Assembly (NCBI GenBank): GCA_022600695.1
Contig: JAHZJY010000382.1
Coordinates: 1 to 18,646 of the forward strand
DNA length: 18,646 nt
Direction: 5' to 3'
Origin: Actinomycetes bacterium
GTDB lineage: Bacteria; Actinomycetota; Actinomycetes; Mycobacteriales; Mycobacteriaceae
Shown: piece after piece, positions 1-8,601 of the stretch
Numbering within the stretch: position 1 is the first letter of the stretch
Layout: the number at the start of each line of letters is the position of its first letter
Program-made: the position numbers and the translations under genes
Notes under the pieces: generated by a model
What the model saw: the letters and a program-made list of their open reading frames with translations, nothing else
The model's database searches: none
Told to the model about the DNA's origin: nothing

Positions 1-136
1 GGTGATGTACGACATCCCTAGCCGTGACGATGTCGCCAAGGTCGTGGTGACCAAGGAGACCGTGCAGGACAATGTGCTGCCGACGATCGTGCCGCGCAAA
101 CCCTCGCGCGCCGAGCGCCGCGACAAGAGCGCATAG
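1..136 (+). CDS. clpX: ClpX, ATP-binding subunit of Clp protease (C-terminal end only)
   Basis: Partial gene: 44 codons from position 2 to the TAG at 134-136, entering from the left edge. The residues read [15 protein letters not shown], then a [20 protein letters not shown] end, which I recognise as the conserved C-terminus of mycobacterial ClpX. The missing part would carry the zinc-binding domain and AAA+ module. ClpX unfolds substrates and feeds them to ClpP1P2 in the cytosol. The short basic tail ([12 protein letters not shown]) is usual for mycobacterial ClpX. It converges with fdhD, and a hairpin lies between the two stops. Identification rests on the C-terminal match and on the synteny with mobA, rpfE, valS and rne downstream. 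Confidence 0.9.
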   Translation, partial: VMYDIPSRDDVAKVVVTKETVQDNVLPTIVPRKPSRAERRDKSA

Positions 137-175
137 GCTCGACCCCGCCGCTGCCTGCTCCCCCCTCCCCGCGAG

Positions 176-225
176 CAGACGCAAAAGTCCCCGACACGCC
201 GTCGGTTCGGGGCGGTTTGCGTCTG
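176..225. terminator. Bidirectional hairpin terminator between clpX and fdhD
   Basis: CAGACGCAAA (176-185) pairs perfectly with TTTGCGTCTG (216-225). Inside, CCCCGA (189-194) pairs with TCGGGG (207-212). The AAAA/TTT runs flanking the inner stem could act as a U-tract in either direction. It sits between two converging genes, 39 bp after the clpX stop and 8 bp before the fdhD stop, as expected of a shared terminator. Confidence 0.75.
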
Positions 226-233
226 TTCGGCGG

Positions 234-1052
234 TCAGGTGACGCGATCGGGGCGACTGTAGACGTTCATCGACTCACCCCGCAGGAAGGCCACCAGGGTC
301 AGACCGGATTCGGTGGCGAGGTCGACGGCCAGTGACGAGGGCGCCGAGACCGCTGCCAGTATCGGGATACCGGCCATCACCGCCTTCTGGGTCAGCTCGA
401 ACGATGCCCGGCCACTGACGAGTAGCACGGAGCCTGCCGTTGGTACTCGCCCGGATTCCAGGGTCCAGCCGATCACCTTGTCGACTGCGTTGTGCCGGCC
501 GATGTCTTCGCGGACCGCCAGCATGGTCCCGTCGACCCTGAACAGGGCGGCACCATGCAGACCACCGGTGGCGCTGAAAATCCTCTGGGCCGAACGTAAC
601 TGGGCGGGCATCGCGATCAAGTTGGCGGCGAGCACGGTCGACGGGTCGTCGCCGGGGGAGTGCCGGCTGGCCAATCTGACCGCATCCAGCGACGCCTTAC
701 CGCACACCCCGCATGACGAGGTCGTATAGACGTTGCGGACGACGGATTCCGGCACCTGCAGACCCGTGCGCAGCGTCACGTCGAGCACGTTGTAGCTGTT
801 GACGCCATCGGTCTGGGCTCCGCGGCAGTACTGCACGGCTACCACATCATCGCGTTCGGCGATCACCCCCTCGGTCAGCAGAAAGCCCTGTGCCAGTTCG
901 AAATCCGATCCAGGTGTGCGCATCGTGACGGCGACCGGGGACCCGTTGACCCTGATCTCCAGAGGTTCCTCGACCACCACGGTGTCGACCCGTTCGTCGC
1001 CGGCCCCACCGGTGAGGTGGTAGACCCGTCGCCGCGCCGTCACCCGGCCCAT
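234..1052 (-). CDS. fdhD: FdhD, sulfur carrier needed for formate dehydrogenase-type enzymes
   Basis: Predicted 272-residue cytosolic protein. FdhD takes sulfur from the cysteine desulfurase IscS and passes it to the molybdenum bis-MGD cofactor of formate dehydrogenase-like enzymes. The functional CxxC loop is visible as SSCGVC with C114 and C117. Other family signatures are [12 protein letters not shown] (51-62), [14 protein letters not shown] (180-193) and SGRASFE (213-219). I chose the ATG at 1052 because it gives the usual family length and lies 4 bp after the upstream stop. A purine-rich AGAAGGG stands just upstream of it. A longer in-frame reading back to 1235 would overlap the upstream gene by about 60 codons with unlikely composition. 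The pair is surely one operon with the molybdoenzyme, its expected client. M. tuberculosis has the same pair (Rv2899c/Rv2900c) at a different locus. Confidence 0.93.
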   Translation of the reverse strand: MGRVTARRRVYHLTGGAGDERVDTVVVEEPLEIRVNGSPVAVTMRTPGSDFELAQGFLLTEGVIAERDDVVAVQYCRGAQTDGVNSYNVLDVTLRTGLQVPESVVRNVYTTSSCGVCGKASLDAVRLASRHSPGDDPSTVLAANLIAMPAQLRSAQRIFSATGGLHGAALFRVDGTMLAVREDIGRHNAVDKVIGWTLESGRVPTAGSVLLVSGRASFELTQKAVMAGIPILAAVSAPSSLAVDLATESGLTLVAFLRGESMNVYSRPDRVT

Positions 1053-1056
1053 CGGC

Positions 1057-3354
1057 TCAGCCCTTCTCCAGTCGGATGACGATGGCCTTCGACACCGGGG
1101 TGTTCGATCCAACGGCGACGTGATCCAGCGGAACCAGTGGGTTGGTTTCGGGGTAGTAGGCGGCGGCATTTCCCACCGGGGTCGGATAGGGCACGACCAG
1201 GAAATCCTCGGCACGCCGCTGGCGGCGGTCCTCACCGAACTCGGAGATCAGGTCGACCCGGTCGCCCGCTTTGAGTCCGAATGCGGTGATATCAGCCGGA
1301 TTGACGAAGACGACGCGGCGGCCTCCGCTGACACCACGATAGCGATCGTCGAGACCGTAGATGGTGGTGTTGTACTGGTCGTGGCTGCGCAGCGTCTGCA
1401 GAATCAGGCGGCCCGGCGGGACCGGAACCCACTGCAGCGGACTGGCCGCGAAGTTGGCTTTGCCAGTGGCGGTGGGGAATTTCCGGGAGTCCCGCGGCGG
1501 GTGCGGGAGTCCGAATCCGTCGGGCGCGCGGACCCGGCGGTTGTAGTCCTCGCAGCCGGGGATCACCGTCGCGATATCGTCGCGGATGGTGTCGTAGTCG
1601 GCAGCGAAACGTTCCCAGTTCACCGGGTGCCGCGGTCCGAGCAGGCGGCGGGCCAGCCCGCAGATGATCGACACTTCGCTGCGTACCTGATCGCCGGGTG
1701 GGGGCAGGCTTCCCCGGGACAGGTGCACCATAGACATCGAATCCTCTACTGACACCACCTGTTTGCGTCCGCCGACGATATCGCGATCGGTGCGCCCCAG
1801 GGTTGGCAGGATCAGTGCTGTCCGACCGTGGATCAGATGGCTGCGGTTGAGCTTGGTGGACACTTGGACGGTCAGGGCGCAGTTGCCCAGTGCCCTCTTG
1901 GTGATGTCGGTATCTGGGGTGGCCGAGGCGAAGTTGCCGCCCATGGCAAAGAACACCGATGCCCGCCTGTCCCGCATGGCGCGGATCGCGTTGACGGTGT
2001 CGAACCCGTGTCGACGCGGAGCGCTGATCCCGAACCGGGTCTCCAGTGCGTCGAGGAAGGAGTCCGGAACCTTCTCCCAGATGCCCATGGTGCGGTCGCC
2101 TTGGACGTTGGAATGGCCGCGCACCGGGCACACCCCCGCTCCGGGCTTGCCGATCATGCCGCGAAGCAGCAGGACGTTGGTGACCTCGGCGATGGTGGCC
2201 ACCGCGTGGGTGTGCTGCGTGAGGCCCATCGCCCAGCACACAATGGTGCGCCGGGACGTCGCCAGCATCCCGGCCACGCGACGTAGCTGGGACTCGGTGA
2301 CTCCGGTGGCCGCCAACACGGTGTCGAGTTCGACGGCGCGGGCAGCGGCGGCGTACTCGTCGAAGCCGTCGCAGTGATCGGTGATGAAATCGACGTCCAC
2401 GACGCTGCCGGGGGCCCGGTCATCCGTCTCCAGAAGCAACTTGGCCAGCCCGCGGAACAGTGCCATGTCCCCGCCGAGGCGGATCTGGACGAACTCATCA
2501 GCCAACGGCACGCCGGCGCCGAGCACGCCGCGAGCCGTCTGCGGATCCTTGAACCGGATCAGACCGGCCTCCGGCAGTGGGTTCACCGCGATGATCCTCG
2601 CCCCGTTGGCCTTGGCCTCCGTCAGCACCGAGAGCATGCGGGGATGGTTGGTCCCCGGGTTCTGGCCCGCGATAACGATCAGGTCTGCCTGCGCGATATC
2701 GGCAACGCTGACCGACCCCTTCCCAACCCCGATGGACTCCACCAACGCTGCGCCCGAGGACTCGTGGCACATATTCGAGCAGTCCGGCAGGTTGTTCGTG
2801 CCGAAGCTGCGGACCAGCAACTGATACAGGAATGCCGCCTCATTGCTGGTGCGACCCGAGGTGTAGAACACCGCTTCATCCGGGTTGGTGAGGGCGTTCA
2901 GGTGCCCGGCGATCAGGTCGTAGGCATCGTCCCAGCCGATCGGCCGGTAGTGGGTGTCTCCGGGGCGCAGCACCATCGGTTCGGTCAAGCGCCCCTGCTG
3001 GGAGAGCCAGTACTCCGGGCGGTCGGCCAGATCGGCCACCGAGTGCCGGGCGAAGAACTCGCCGGTGACTCTGCGGCGGGTGGCTTCCTCGGCCACCGCC
3101 TTGGCGCCGTTCTCGCAGAACTCCGCCGACTTGCGTCCGCCCTGTTCCTCGGGCCATGCGCATCCCGGACAGTCGAAGCCGTCGCGCTGATTGACCCGCC
3201 TCAGCGTCTGCGCGGTTCGAACGACGCCCATCTGGGCGAGGCTGCGCCGCAGCGCCACCAGCACGGCGGGCACTCCCGCAGCGACCGTCAGTGGCGCTCC
3301 CGCCGAGACCGCATGTTCGTCGTACTCGCCACTGGCGTTCCCGGCACCGCCCAT
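1057..3354 (-). CDS. FdhF/YdeP-family molybdopterin oxidoreductase (formate dehydrogenase alpha-like)
   Basis: 765 residues, typical for the FdhF/YdeP branch of the DMSO-reductase family, which binds a molybdenum bis-MGD cofactor. The N-terminus has [13 protein letters not shown] (C62, C65) and AEFCENGAK (C80), a reduced cysteine set compared with the four-cysteine [4Fe-4S] site of classical formate dehydrogenases. NMCHESSG (194-201) places C196-H197 where selenocysteine-His or Cys-His sits in formate dehydrogenases, so C196 is the likely Mo ligand. [11 protein letters not shown] (230-240) is a family motif. The last ~115 residues resemble the C-terminal cofactor-binding domain. No signal peptide is visible, so it is probably cytosolic. 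The ATG at 3352-3354 is used because an in-frame TAG lies four codons upstream. No Fe-S beta or cytochrome gamma subunit is adjacent, so the electron partner and true substrate are unknown. Formate oxidation is inferred only from the family name. Confidence 0.88.
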   Translation of the reverse strand: MGGAGNASGEYDEHAVSAGAPLTVAAGVPAVLVALRRSLAQMGVVRTAQTLRRVNQRDGFDCPGCAWPEEQGGRKSAEFCENGAKAVAEEATRRRVTGEFFARHSVADLADRPEYWLSQQGRLTEPMVLRPGDTHYRPIGWDDAYDLIAGHLNALTNPDEAVFYTSGRTSNEAAFLYQLLVRSFGTNNLPDCSNMCHESSGAALVESIGVGKGSVSVADIAQADLIVIAGQNPGTNHPRMLSVLTEAKANGARIIAVNPLPEAGLIRFKDPQTARGVLGAGVPLADEFVQIRLGGDMALFRGLAKLLLETDDRAPGSVVDVDFITDHCDGFDEYAAAARAVELDTVLAATGVTESQLRRVAGMLATSRRTIVCWAMGLTQHTHAVATIAEVTNVLLLRGMIGKPGAGVCPVRGHSNVQGDRTMGIWEKVPDSFLDALETRFGISAPRRHGFDTVNAIRAMRDRRASVFFAMGGNFASATPDTDITKRALGNCALTVQVSTKLNRSHLIHGRTALILPTLGRTDRDIVGGRKQVVSVEDSMSMVHLSRGSLPPPGDQVRSEVSIICGLARRLLGPRHPVNWERFAADYDTIRDDIATVIPGCEDYNRRVRAPDGFGLPHPPRDSRKFPTATGKANFAASPLQWVPVPPGRLILQTLRSHDQYNTTIYGLDDRYRGVSGGRRVVFVNPADITAFGLKAGDRVDLISEFGEDRRQRRAEDFLVVPYPTPVGNAAAYYPETNPLVPLDHVAVGSNTPVSKAIVIRLEKG

Positions 3355-3411
3355 GCGCCCAATCTAGCCAGTTGCCGAACCCGCTGATTGCAGTCCGGCC
3401 GCATTCCACTC

Positions 3412-3427
3412 GTGACGGCGGCGTAAC
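3412..3427 (+). promoter_or_regulatory. Possible GlnR-type half-sites upstream of glutamine synthetase
   Basis: GTGAC (3412-3416), a 6-nt spacer, then GTAAC (3423-3427), about 90 bp before the glutamine synthetase start. Actinobacterial GlnR boxes follow a gTnAC-n6-GaAAC pattern; here the first half matches and the second differs at one base. The next expected half-sites downstream are not present, so this is only a partial box. The spacing could also suit MtrA-type sites. It lies in the 160-bp divergent region shared with the molybdoenzyme gene. Confidence 0.25.
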
Positions 3428-3514
3428 ACGTTCGGCATCCGGGGTTCCTACCTTGATCCCGTTACCTGCCCTCCGGACAAGCGGGGGCGTCAGGGTAGGT
3501 CGAGAGGAACTCAA

Positions 3515-5689
3515 TTGAGCGGGAACACGGTCCGTCTGCAGGCGATCAACAATGTTGAGGCCTACATGCCTCCGGCGATCAGCTTCGATCCGGCGGAGGC
3601 CCCCGGAGAAGTCTTCGGATCCAATGTCTTCACCCTTGCCGAGATGCGGTTGCGGTTGCCGAAGTCGGTGTACAAGTCGGTCGTCGCCACCATCGAGAGG
3701 GGCGCCAAGCTGGATTCGGCCGTCGCCGATGCCGTCGCCTCGGTCATGAAGGACTGGGCGCTGTCGCGGGGCGCCACCCATTACGCCCACGTCTTCTACC
3801 CGATGACCGGCCTGACCGCCGAAAAACACGACAGTTTCCTCGAGCCGGTCTCCGACGGCCAGACGCTGGCCGAGTTCGCCGGAAAGACCCTCATCCAGGG
3901 CGAACCGGATGCCTCCAGCTTTCCGTCCGGCGGGCTGCGCAGCACCTTCGAGGCTCGCGGGTACACCGGTTGGGACGTCACCAGCCCCGCCTACATCCTG
4001 GAGAACCCGAACGGCAACACACTGTGCATACCGACGGTCTTCGTCTCGATGACCGGCGAGGCGCTGGACTACAAGACCCCGTTGCTGCGCAGTCAGCAGG
4101 CGATGGGCACTCAGGCCGAACGAATCCTGACGCTGTTCGGGCACCGCGACTTCGGCCGCGTTGTGTCGTTCTGTGGACCCGAGCAGGAGTACTTCCTGAT
4201 CGACCGGCATTTCTTCCTCGGTCGGCCCGATCTGATCAACGCGGGACGGACCCTGTTCGGCTCCAAACCACCTAAAGGGCAGGAGTTTGACGACCACTAC
4301 TTCGGGTCCATCCCCGAGCGGGTACTGGGCTTCATGATGGACACCGAGCGCGAGCTGTTCAAACTGGGTATTCCGGCCAAGACCCGGCACAACGAGGTCG
4401 CTCCCGGGCAATTCGAGATCGCGCCGATGTTCGAGCGCGCCAATATCGCCGCTGATCACCAACAGCTGCTGATGACGGTCTTCAAGACGATCGCCAAGAA
4501 GCACGGTATGGAATGTCTGTTCCACGAGAAGCCGTTCGCCGGGGTCAACGGATCCGGGAAGCACGTGAACTTCTCCATGGGCAATGCCGAGTTCGGCAGC
4601 TTGCTGGTTCCCGGCGACACGCCCCACGAAAACGCGCAGTTCCTGGTCTTCTGCGCGGCGATCATCCGGGCGGTGCACAAGTTCGCCGGCCTGTTGCGGG
4701 TGTCGGTGGCCTCGGCCACCAACGATCACCGGCTGGGCGCCAACGAGGCTCCGCCGGCGATCATCTCGATATTCCTCGGGGACCAACTCGCCGACGTCTT
4801 CGATCAGATTGCCAAGGGTGCGGCCACATCGTCCAAAGGCAAGGGCACCATGATCATCGGTGTCGACACCCTGCCGCACCTGCCCACCGACCCGGGGGAC
4901 CGCAACCGCACCAGTCCGTTCGCCTTCACCGGCAACAGGTTCGAGTTCCGGGCGCCGGGATCGGGCCAGACCATCAACGTGCCGATGATCGTCCTCAACA
5001 CGATCATGGCCGACTCACTGGACCACATCGCCACCGCATTGGAAAAGGCAGTCGGCTCCGGAGTCGATTTCGACTCCGCGGTGCAGACACTGCTCACCGA
5101 CATCATCACCGAACACGGAGCAGTGGTGTTCAACGGGGACGGCTACTCGGAGAACTGGCAGATCGAGGCCGCCGACCGGGGTTTGCCGAACTTCAAGACC
5201 ACCCTGGACGCCGTTCCGCAGTTGATCACACCGGAGTCGGTCGAGCTGTTCGAACGCTACGGGGTGTTCACCGAGCGGGAACTGCACAGTCGCTACGAGG
5301 TGCGGCTCGAGCAGTACGCCATGACGATCGCGGTGGAGGCCAAGCTGGCGTTGGAGATCGGCTCGACGGTGATTCTGCCGGCGGCGATTCGCTATCAGAC
5401 GGAGCTGGCGCAGAACGTCGCGGCCATGAAAGCGGCAGGCTTCCCGGCCCAGACGTCACTCCTGGAGCAGGTATCCGCGCCGGTGGCAGATCTCACCGGA
5501 GCGATCGCCGACCTGCGGGCCGCCCTGGCGGCCCACAGTGAGGGCAGTCTCGCCGAGGCGCTGTATGCACGCGACGAACTGCTGCCCGCGATGGCTGCCG
5601 TCCGCGCTGCCGCCGACGCGCTGGAGGGTGTCGTCGCCGACGACCTGTGGCCCCTTCCGACGTACCAGGAGATGCTGTACATCCTGTGA
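3515..5689 (+). CDS. glnN: Type III glutamine synthetase (GSIII, GlnN type)
   Basis: 724 residues, the size of GSIII subunits (which form dodecamers), far longer than GSI or GSII. It makes glutamine from glutamate and ammonia with ATP in the cytosol. GSIII hallmarks in order: [18 protein letters not shown] (89-106), [10 protein letters not shown] (221-230, metal-binding glutamates), [15 protein letters not shown] (290-304), [12 protein letters not shown] (343-354), RLGANEAPP (406-414) and [18 protein letters not shown] (462-479, ATP/glutamate site). The start is TTG at 3515 with AGAGGA 6 nt upstream. The next ATG (3566) would remove the first 17 residues, which look family-like. It is transcribed divergently from the molybdoenzyme and converges with a Ddn-like gene 24 bp away. 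Mycobacteria normally rely on GSI (glnA1), so this is probably an accessory enzyme; nitrogen regulation is inferred only. Confidence 0.93.
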   Translation: MSGNTVRLQAINNVEAYMPPAISFDPAEAPGEVFGSNVFTLAEMRLRLPKSVYKSVVATIERGAKLDSAVADAVASVMKDWALSRGATHYAHVFYPMTGLTAEKHDSFLEPVSDGQTLAEFAGKTLIQGEPDASSFPSGGLRSTFEARGYTGWDVTSPAYILENPNGNTLCIPTVFVSMTGEALDYKTPLLRSQQAMGTQAERILTLFGHRDFGRVVSFCGPEQEYFLIDRHFFLGRPDLINAGRTLFGSKPPKGQEFDDHYFGSIPERVLGFMMDTERELFKLGIPAKTRHNEVAPGQFEIAPMFERANIAADHQQLLMTVFKTIAKKHGMECLFHEKPFAGVNGSGKHVNFSMGNAEFGSLLVPGDTPHENAQFLVFCAAIIRAVHKFAGLLRVSVASATNDHRLGANEAPPAIISIFLGDQLADVFDQIAKGAATSSKGKGTMIIGVDTLPHLPTDPGDRNRTSPFAFTGNRFEFRAPGSGQTINVPMIVLNTIMADSLDHIATALEKAVGSGVDFDSAVQTLLTDIITEHGAVVFNGDGYSENWQIEAADRGLPNFKTTLDAVPQLITPESVELFERYGVFTERELHSRYEVRLEQYAMTIAVEAKLALEIGSTVILPAAIRYQTELAQNVAAMKAAGFPAQTSLLEQVSAPVADLTGAIADLRAALAAHSEGSLAEALYARDELLPAMAAVRAAADALEGVVADDLWPLPTYQEMLYIL

Positions 5690-5713
5690 TCTCCTCCCGT
5701 TCGGCTGGATTAG

Positions 5714-6241
5714 CTACCGGTCCCGACTGGGCCGGTCCCGCCGAGAAAGCCCGAACAGCCGTAGCTCCCGATCCGTCCGACTGCGGTACGACCGATACAT
5801 CGGATAGCGGAGGAACCGATTCAACGCTTGCTCGCGGTCCGGCCCGTGCAGCACCGAGGCCGTCACCGGGATCTCGGTACCGCCGATCGCGACCGAGGCG
5901 TCCGGGTTCGCCAGCAGGTTCGCTGACCAGCCCGGGTGACTCTGCTGACCCCAGTTGCTACCGAGGATCAGCAATCGGTCACCGTCGCGCAGGTAGTTCA
6001 GAACGCTGGCCCGCGGTTGGCCCGACTTCCGTCCGGTCGTGGTCAACAGCAGTGTCGGTAGCGTGGCGGGGCCGAACAACGTGTACTTGCCATCGGTGGC
6101 CCGAAGAACCCGCCGGTCCAGCGGCACCAACATGCGCAGGAGCCGTGACCCCGGTCGTGACGAGGCGAAGCGGTAGGCCGGGCCGAACAGCGGCGACATG
6201 GTTTCGCGCCCCCAGTGCGATTCGGGAAACTCTGCTGACAT
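5714..6241 (-). CDS. Deazaflavin (F420)-dependent nitroreductase/quinone reductase, Ddn family
   Basis: 175 residues in the split beta-barrel Ddn/DUF385 family, which in mycobacteria uses reduced F420 to reduce quinones, nitroimidazoles and other acceptors. Family motifs are TLLLTTTGRKSGQPR (63-77) and LGSNWGQQSHPGWSANLLANP-type text (93-113, with the typical W...HP.W..NL..NP pattern), followed by a beta segment with VAIGGTEIPVTA (117-128). I chose ATG 6239-6241 (MSAEFPESHWG). An upstream in-frame ATG at 6280 adds 13 low-quality residues, and an ATG at codon 15 (MSPLFGPAYR) is also possible. The N-terminal region has a hydrophobic and basic stretch (residues 32-47) as in membrane-associated Ddn proteins. 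It is divergent from mobA and convergent with glnN. The exact substrate cannot be told. Confidence 0.85.
   Translation of the reverse strand: MSAEFPESHWGRETMSPLFGPAYRFASSRPGSRLLRMLVPLDRRVLRATDGKYTLFGPATLPTLLLTTTGRKSGQPRASVLNYLRDGDRLLILGSNWGQQSHPGWSANLLANPDASVAIGGTEIPVTASVLHGPDREQALNRFLRYPMYRSYRSRTDRELRLFGLSRRDRPSRDR
5716..5736 (+). terminator. Hairpin just after the glutamine synthetase stop
   Basis: ACCGG (5716-5720) plus CCC (5722-5724) pair with GGG (5729-5731) plus CCGGT (5732-5736), with one bulged T and a GACT loop. It begins 27 bp after the stop and lies within the last codons of the converging gene. There is no T-run after it. It is a plausible but unproven terminator. Confidence 0.35.
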
Positions 6242-6437
6242 AGCTGCCGATGATGCCCTGCCGGGGGCACAGCGGCGCAACCGAGCCCGTCGACGTTCGG
6301 GGAAACTCCTGACGGCCCGGCCCGAGCGACCTCCGATTCCCGTCGCACCTCGTCAGCCATGCGGCCGTGAACAGGTACTTTGTCTTCTATTCGACGGGCC
6401 CTCGCCACCCGGGCCGCTGTCACGGTTTTCCTAAGGA

Positions 6438-6459
6438 GAAGTGCAATAGGAAGTGCAAT
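6438..6459 (+). repeat. 12-bp-period duplication in the mobA ribosome-binding region
   Basis: GAAGTGCAAT occurs at 6438-6447 and again at 6450-6459, ending in the mobA ATG. A strong Shine-Dalgarno AAGGAG (6433-6438) therefore sits 19 nt from the ATG instead of about 7 nt. The remaining AGGAAG (6448-6453) is the likely working site. The rest of the 216-bp divergent region (6242-6457) shows no gene; a possible -10 TACTTT lies at 6376-6381, without a good -35. Confidence 0.7.
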
Positions 6460-7066
6460 GACTCCCTCAGCGCGGACGGTGCGTCCGCGATCGGCACCGG
6501 CTCCGCTCGCCGCCGTGATCCTGGCCGGGGGGTCATCGCGGCGGATGGGGCGAGATAAAGCTGTCATGCCCCATCCCGGGACCCACCCCGGTGGGTCCGT
6601 CCTGACCATGGTGGAGCACACCGTCGCCGTACTGTCCGGGCGCTGCGCACCCGTGTTCGTCATTGCCGCCGAGCGTCAGCAGCTGCCGGAACTGGATGCC
6701 CGGGTGCTGCGGGATGAGATCGAGGGTGCCGGTCCCCTGGTGGCCACCGGCCGGGGACTGCGGGCGGCGGCAGCGGCCGGCCTGAACAGAGCGTTCGTCA
6801 GTGCGGTCGACATGCCCTATCTGTCGGTGGCCATCATCGAGGCGCTGGCCGGCTGCCGGGACGCCGATATCGTGCTGCCCTGGGACGGCCGGGACCACTA
6901 TCTGGCCGCCATCTATCGGACGGCGCTGGCCGAAGATATCGACACACTGATCACCGCCGGGGCGCGCAGCATGCGCGCATTGACCGAATCGGTGGTCACC
7001 CAACGTGTCGTTGTGCCGGCAGGTCCGGCGCTGACCAATGTCAATGTCGAGTCCGACCTGCTGTGA
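6458..7066 (+). CDS. mobA: MobA, molybdenum cofactor guanylyltransferase
   Basis: 202 residues, matching the ~200 of M. tuberculosis MobA (Rv2453c). It transfers GMP from GTP to Mo-molybdopterin to make the guanine-dinucleotide form used by DMSO-reductase-family enzymes. The nucleotide-binding N-terminus is clear: [18 protein letters not shown] (18-35). [13 protein letters not shown] (89-101), SAVDMPYL (115-122, metal-binding Asp) and the C-terminal NVNVESDL (194-201) are further family marks. ATG 6458 is preferred. An in-frame upstream ATG at 6380 would add 26 residues before the conserved domain and would swallow the ribosome-binding region. Its product is needed by the FdhF-like enzyme encoded 3 kb away. 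The region between clpX and mobA differs from M. tuberculosis. Confidence 0.93.
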   Translation: MTPSARTVRPRSAPAPLAAVILAGGSSRRMGRDKAVMPHPGTHPGGSVLTMVEHTVAVLSGRCAPVFVIAAERQQLPELDARVLRDEIEGAGPLVATGRGLRAAAAAGLNRAFVSAVDMPYLSVAIIEALAGCRDADIVLPWDGRDHYLAAIYRTALAEDIDTLITAGARSMRALTESVVTQRVVVPAGPALTNVNVESDLL

Positions 7067-7122
7067 CGACTTCCCGGGTGCCGGCGGCGGGACCGGACCA
7101 AACTGTTATCTGTGTTGACAGT

Positions 7123-7146
7123 GTGGTTTTTGTGGTTTTTGTGGTT
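7123..7146 (+). repeat. Tandem 9-bp repeat GTGGTTTTT
   Basis: GTGGTTTTT at 7123-7131 and 7132-7140, then a partial GTGGTT at 7141-7146. T-rich tracts phased at 9-10 bp are unusual in this GC-rich window. They could bend DNA or bind the AT-seeking regulator Lsr2. The repeat lies just after a TTGACA hexamer. Confidence 0.85.
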
Positions 7147-7174
7147 AAAGGGAATGGGACAGCTGTGGCCCCGT

Positions 7175-7191
7175 TCACACAAAAGGTGTGA
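7175..7191. promoter_or_regulatory. Palindrome TCACAC-N5-GTGTGA, possible operator
   Basis: Perfect 6-bp inverted repeat (7175-7180 and 7186-7191) around AAAAG. The half-sites resemble CRP half-sites (TGTGA/TCACA) but in the reversed order and with a different spacer, so a classical CRP site is not met. The binding factor is unknown. Confidence 0.4.
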
Positions 7192-7297
7192 TCTACCCCA
7201 CAGATATGACGGGCCCGTCAGCGCTTGGGGGCATCGGTGACGCCGTCTTGACCTGCGCCGAATCGGGAATACGCACCATCGTGATTGGTCTGTTATC

Positions 7298-7317
7298 TGA
7301 CATATATTCGTATGTCA
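7298..7317. promoter_or_regulatory. Palindrome TGACATA-N6-TATGTCA, likely operator over a -10-like TATATT
   Basis: Perfect 7-bp inverted repeat (7298-7304 and 7311-7317) with spacer TATTCG. A dimeric repressor such as a TetR- or GntR-type protein commonly binds this shape. TATATT (7303-7308) overlaps it and could be a -10 element for rpfE, so binding would block transcription. No regulator gene is next to it. Confidence 0.5.
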
Positions 7318-7356
7318 TTCGCGTGACTTGCTGCAATAGCCTGCGTACCGTCGTTC

Positions 7357-7376
7357 TCGGCCATCGAAATGGCCGA
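7357..7376 (+). other. Strong hairpin in the rpfE leader
   Basis: TCGGCCAT (7357-7364) pairs perfectly with ATGGCCGA (7369-7376) around a CGAA loop. GTT/AAC can extend it after a two-base bulge. No T-run follows, so it could be a terminator of incoming transcription or a structural element of the rpfE leader RNA. Confidence 0.55.
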
Positions 7377-7467
7377 ACAATTCCAGATTAGAAACCCTGC
7401 GTGTGAGCGGGGCCGGCGACTCCAACGGACAGTCTGAACCGGCTCACCGCTGTTGTGCCAGACCTAG

Positions 7468-8570
<1,103 letters not shown>

Positions 8571-8573
8571 GCT

Positions 8574-8600
8574 GGGCCGACCACTCGGGTAGGTTGGCCC
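8574..8600 (+). terminator. Hairpin after the second rpf gene, overlapping the next promoter
   Basis: GGGCCGACC (8574-8582) pairs with GGTTGGCCC (8592-8600), 9 bp with one G-U, loop of 9 nt, starting 4 bp after the stop codon. The 3' arm contains most of the -10 hexamer of the following gene. Confidence 0.55.
8590..8595 (+). promoter_or_regulatory. -10 element TAGGTT for a probable leaderless transcript
   Basis: TAGGTT fits the mycobacterial TANNNT consensus and ends 6 nt before the ATG at 8602, so transcription should start at or next to the start codon. No Shine-Dalgarno sequence stands before this ATG, which fits a leaderless mRNA. The -35 region is poor. Confidence 0.5.
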
Positions 8601-8601
8601 C

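Noticed and set aside
1292..2239. 315-codon minus-strand frame inside the molybdoenzyme gene
   Set aside because: Out-of-frame reading of the real gene with Arg/Pro/His-rich composition.
2876..4879. 667-codon open frame on the minus strand across the divergent promoter and glnN
   Set aside because: It covers the opposite strand of a clearly identified glutamine synthetase and another frame of the molybdoenzyme; it has no recognisable domain. Long antisense frames are common in GC-rich DNA.
7175..7191. Classical CRP site upstream of rpfE
   Set aside because: CRP sites are TGTGA-N6-TCACA; here the half-sites are in the opposite order with N5, so it is recorded only as an unknown palindrome.
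7188..7391. 67-codon frame in the mobA-rpfE gap
   Set aside because: No ribosome-binding site, no family resemblance, and it crosses two palindromic elements; probably chance in AT-richer DNA.
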